Below are positions 61,637 through 64,000 of a stretch of DNA of 64,000 nucleotides, piece after piece (position 1 is the first letter of the stretch; every line of letters begins with the position of its first letter). The stretch is from Bacteroidota bacterium (GTDB lineage Bacteria; Bacteroidota; Bacteroidia; Flavobacteriales; Flavobacteriaceae), in assembly GCA_029557895.1 (NCBI GenBank), contig JAKQHT010000020.1:62001-126000 (forward strand), read 5' to 3'. A program made the translations under genes and the position numbers. The notes under the pieces are model-generated. The model was not told the DNA's origin and ran no database searches. It was given only the letters and a program-made list of their open reading frames with translations.

Positions 61637-62559
61637 TTGTTTTTAATGGTTTGGATGAAAATGTCATTGGCCGTTGGGATGACCTCTACAAAATGGTGCA
61701 CTTCTGCAATAGTGGTAAGATAGCGCAACAAATCGTTAGATGCCGTTCCGTCTTTGAGCCTTACATTAAGTTTTATGTCATCATTAAGGCTCTTGAATGT
61801 TGCCGGAAGCACTTCAAAACGCCCTTTAATGTCATTGATGACAGAATCTGCGTTATGGGTCTGCAAACCGACTTCAAAAGTATTGGTCTTAAACTGTCTT
61901 TTGATGTCCACCAACTTGCCGTCCAAAACTTTGTTTGATTTGTGTATCAGTGCAATATGGTCACAAAGTTCTTCAACGGATTCCATCCTGTGCGTAGAAA
62001 AGATAACCGTGGCACCCTCTTCCCGCAACTGCAGGATTTCATCTTTGATAAGCGATGCGTTGATGGGGTCGAAACCAGAAAACGGTTCATCAAAAATGAG
62101 CAGTTTGGGTTTGTGCAGCACCGTAACGACAAACTGGATTTTTTGCGCCTGTCCTTTGCTCAACTCTTGTATTTTTTTGTTCCACCAATCTCCTATCTCC
62201 AGTTTTTCGAACCAATATTGCAATCGTTGCTTTGCATCTTTTTTGGTCAATCCCTTGAGTTGCGCAAGATAAAGTGCCTGTTCGCCCACTTTCATGGATT
62301 TGTAAAGACCTCGCTCTTCGGGAAGGTATCCAATATTTTGTATATCTGATGGTTTTAGCGCAGACCCATCTAATAACACTTTGCCAGAATCGGGCATGGT
62401 TATCTGGTTGATGATCCGTATGAGCGTGGTCTTGCCTGCACCATTGGGTCCCAAGAGGCCAAAAATACTTCCCTTTGGAACATTTATGGATACTTCGTTA
62501 AGTGCCTTAAAATTTCCGAAATGCTTGGACACGGATTCGGCTACCAATACATCATTCAT
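61633..62559 (-). CDS. ABC transporter ATP-binding protein (NatA-like)
   Basis: A 308-residue ATPase: Walker A GLLGPNGAGKTTLIRI, signature LSKGQAQKIQFVVTVLH, Walker B LLIFDEPFSGFDPINASLI, switch His STHRMESVEEL. C-terminal extension of about 85 residues. Translationally coupled to the permease. Different from the 51229 ATPase by its signature (SKGQ versus SLGMKQR). Confidence 0.95.
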   Translation of the reverse strand: MNDVLVAESVSKHFGNFKALNEVSINVPKGSIFGLLGPNGAGKTTLIRIINQITMPDSGKVLLDGSALKPSDIQNIGYLPEERGLYKSMKVGEQALYLAQLKGLTKKDAKQRLQYWFEKLEIGDWWNKKIQELSKGQAQKIQFVVTVLHKPKLLIFDEPFSGFDPINASLIKDEILQLREEGATVIFSTHRMESVEELCDHIALIHKSNKVLDGKLVDIKRQFKTNTFEVGLQTHNADSVINDIKGRFEVLPATFKSLNDDIKLNVRLKDGTASNDLLRYLTTIAEVHHFVEVIPTANDIFIQTIKNN

Positions 62560-62984
62560 AGGTTCTTATATTGAGAGGGATTATTTGGTAAATATACTCG
62601 TTTTTGTCATGAATTTTGTTGGTTTCACTTTGTTACTCCACATTATAGACCAACATAACGCTACTTCTTTCATTTCAATGTATCCGGATTTCATTTGGCC
62701 ATCAAACTTCAAATCCCTCCGGGATTTTAATCTCATTTTAACACCAATGGCTTTGCCGACAATGAACTGCGGGCAAATATATTAAATGTCCAAATTTTGG
62801 TCAGATAATTAGTTTTTAATTTTAATTGGACATGGTTAAGCCATGTTTCAACGTTTGCCCATAAAACAAAACCCACCCTTAATTGCTCAAGGATGGGAAA
62901 AAATTGCTATGAAAAAGAAAAATACCACTAAATTAGAATTAGTGATGTCCAAATATACTATTTTTTATTTAATAATTTGATTTT
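62560..62984. other. Intergenic region between ABC system and dnaJ
   Basis: 425 bp without a gene. It contains a 6-bp hairpin (ACATGG at 62830 with CCATGT at 62841) and the dnaJ terminator. The left part is the ABC operon leader; no clear promoter box was recognised. Confidence 0.5.
62862..62897 (-). terminator. Terminator of dnaJ
   Basis: On the minus strand CCCATCCTT (62897-62889) pairs with AAGGGTGGG (62880-62872) with one G-T pair, then TTTTGTTTTAT. Confidence 0.75.
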
Positions 62985-64000
62985 TTAAGAAAACATATCT
63001 TTTACCTTTTCAAAAAAAGATTTGTCGTCGCTATTTGGCTTTGGTTCAAAATGCTCGTTGTTTCTCATGCTTTCAAAAAATTCCCGTTGTTCTTTGCTGA
63101 GCGTTTTTGGGGTCCAAACGTTGACGTGGACCAACAAATCTCCTTTGCCATAACCATCGATATTAGGAATACCCTTACCCCGCAACCTCAAAATTTTACC
63201 CGACTGTACACCGGCATCAATCTTTATTCTGACTTTACCGCTAACGGTATCTATTTCTTTTGAAGTGCCAAGGATGGCATCGGGCAAGCTAATGTACATA
63301 TCGTAATGGAGGTTGTCGCCTTCCCGTTTCAAAAATGCGTGATCTTCTTCATGTATAGCGACCAATAGGTCTCCAGCTATGCCATTGCCGGGAGCATCAT
63401 TTCCTTTGCCTGTAACTTTTAGTTGCATACCTTCCACAACGCCTGCTGGTATCTTTACAGTGACCGTTTCTTCAGATTGGACCATTCCCTGCGCATCGGC
63501 ATTGGATGGTTTTTTGTCTATGGTCTGTCCAGCTCCCCCACAAACCTGGCAGGGCGTAGATGTCTGCATACGTCCCAAAATGGTGTTGGTGATGCGCATT
63601 ACCTGTCCGGTTCCGTTGCAGGTTGGACAAGTCTTGTAAGTGGTGCCGGGCGCTTGGACCTTTCTTTTGACCTTGAGTTTCTTTTCTACGCCACTGGCAA
63701 TTTCATCAAGGTTTAGCGTGATACGGATACGCAGGTTACTTCCCTTTACACGTCGCTGGCCACCACCGCCAAAACCGGAAAAGCCTCCTCCAAAACTTCC
63801 GAAAATATCACCAAACTGACTGAAGATGTCATCCATATTCATGCCGCCACCGCCAAAACCTCCACCCTCAAAAGCTTGGTGTCCAAACTGGTCGTATCTT
63901 GCCTTTTTGTCAGGATTGCTCAACACTTCATACGCCTCGGCTGCCTTTTTGAACATGGCTTCAGCTTCCTTGTCGTCCGGGTTTTTGTCAGGGTGGTATT
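62985..64000 (-). CDS. dnaJ: Chaperone DnaJ (partial, 5' end outside window)
   Basis: An Hsp40 co-chaperone that stimulates DnaK and delivers unfolded substrates. The right edge cuts the J domain after the HPD motif (YHPDKNPDDKEAEA is the first visible sequence), leaving 337 residues. A Gly/Phe-rich region (GGGFGGGGMNMDDIFSQFGD) follows, then the zinc region, substrate-binding beta domains (GVVEGMQLKVTGKGNDAPG, IDGYGKGDLLVHVNVWTP) and C-terminus. Only two CxxCxGxG motifs are present (CPTCNGTG and CQVCGGAG) where E. coli DnaJ has four. grpE, if adjacent as usual, lies beyond the edge. Confidence 0.95.
   Translation of the reverse strand, partial: YHPDKNPDDKEAEAMFKKAAEAYEVLSNPDKKARYDQFGHQAFEGGGFGGGGMNMDDIFSQFGDIFGSFGGGFSGFGGGGQRRVKGSNLRIRITLNLDEIASGVEKKLKVKRKVQAPGTTYKTCPTCNGTGQVMRITNTILGRMQTSTPCQVCGGAGQTIDKKPSNADAQGMVQSEETVTVKIPAGVVEGMQLKVTGKGNDAPGNGIAGDLLVAIHEEDHAFLKREGDNLHYDMYISLPDAILGTSKEIDTVSGKVRIKIDAGVQSGKILRLRGKGIPNIDGYGKGDLLVHVNVWTPKTLSKEQREFFESMRNNEHFEPKPNSDDKSFFEKVKDMFS

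Overview
The window is chromosomal DNA of a marine- or soil-type Flavobacteriaceae bacterium (phylum Bacteroidota). The evidence is the four proteins with type IX secretion (T9SS) type B C-terminal domains, a T9SS type A domain protein, Bacteroidota-style promoters (TTG about 19 bp upstream of TAnnTTTG), no clear Shine-Dalgarno sites, and family-typical genes such as DUF2520, DUF4290, DUF2911 and fused CcsBA. Coding density is high. No rRNA, prophage, CRISPR array or complete insertion sequence was seen. Both ends cut a gene: glyA on the left and dnaJ on the right.

Layout. 1-4.3 kb: glyA (partial) diverging from fumarylacetoacetase, then a lipoprotein and a zinc-ribbon microprotein. 4.4-9.2 kb: a large fused cytochrome c maturation protein, then a group III truncated haemoglobin and small membrane protein diverging from a Crp/Fnr regulator across an FNR-like operator. 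9.2-12.7 kb: a compact operon of DUF2520, KdsC-like phosphatase, UbiA prenyltransferase and Maf, followed by a small MscS. 12.8-18.1 kb: an operon of PIG-L deacetylase, a 35-residue membrane microprotein, a sodium/solute symporter and a Gfo/Idh oxidoreductase, likely for uptake and processing of a sugar or amino sugar. 18.2-28.4 kb: housekeeping genes (glutathione peroxidase, DUF2911, murA, DUF4290, DUF493, AAA ATPase, recQ, fmt, HU, YqgE, class IV aminotransferase, START-like protein). 28.5-31.9 kb: tRNA-Met, the divergent oxidative-stress pair dps/oxyR, small genes and sucC. 32-37.3 kb: lipoprotein, APS reductase, half-size DUF1456, esterase, TerB-like protein and uvrB.

37.5-50.3 kb is the most distinctive part: four consecutive secreted T9SS type B proteins (774, 1608, 594 and 1091 residues), all on the minus strand. 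They share one Asp-rich module of about 90 residues in very different copy number (about 2, 11, 1 and 4), which looks like a surface adhesin or matrix family evolving by module gain and loss. 50.4-52.1 kb is an ABC exporter. 52.2-52.8 kb is a genomic scar: a fold-back MITE-like repeat, an IS3-type transposase remnant and a truncated, probably frameshifted gene. 53-64 kb holds an AI-2E-family permease, M28 peptidase, a T9SS-secreted esterase, PPK2, an NtrC-type regulator lacking its DNA-binding domain, MscS, a second ABC exporter and dnaJ.

The points most worth a second look are the module-shuffled T9SS cluster, the 35-residue partner of the symporter, the fold-back repeats, MurA with Asp in place of the catalytic Cys (predicted fosfomycin resistance), DnaJ with only one of two zinc centres, and the sigma-54 activator with a GAFTSA loop. 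No wholly new system could be shown from sequence alone.
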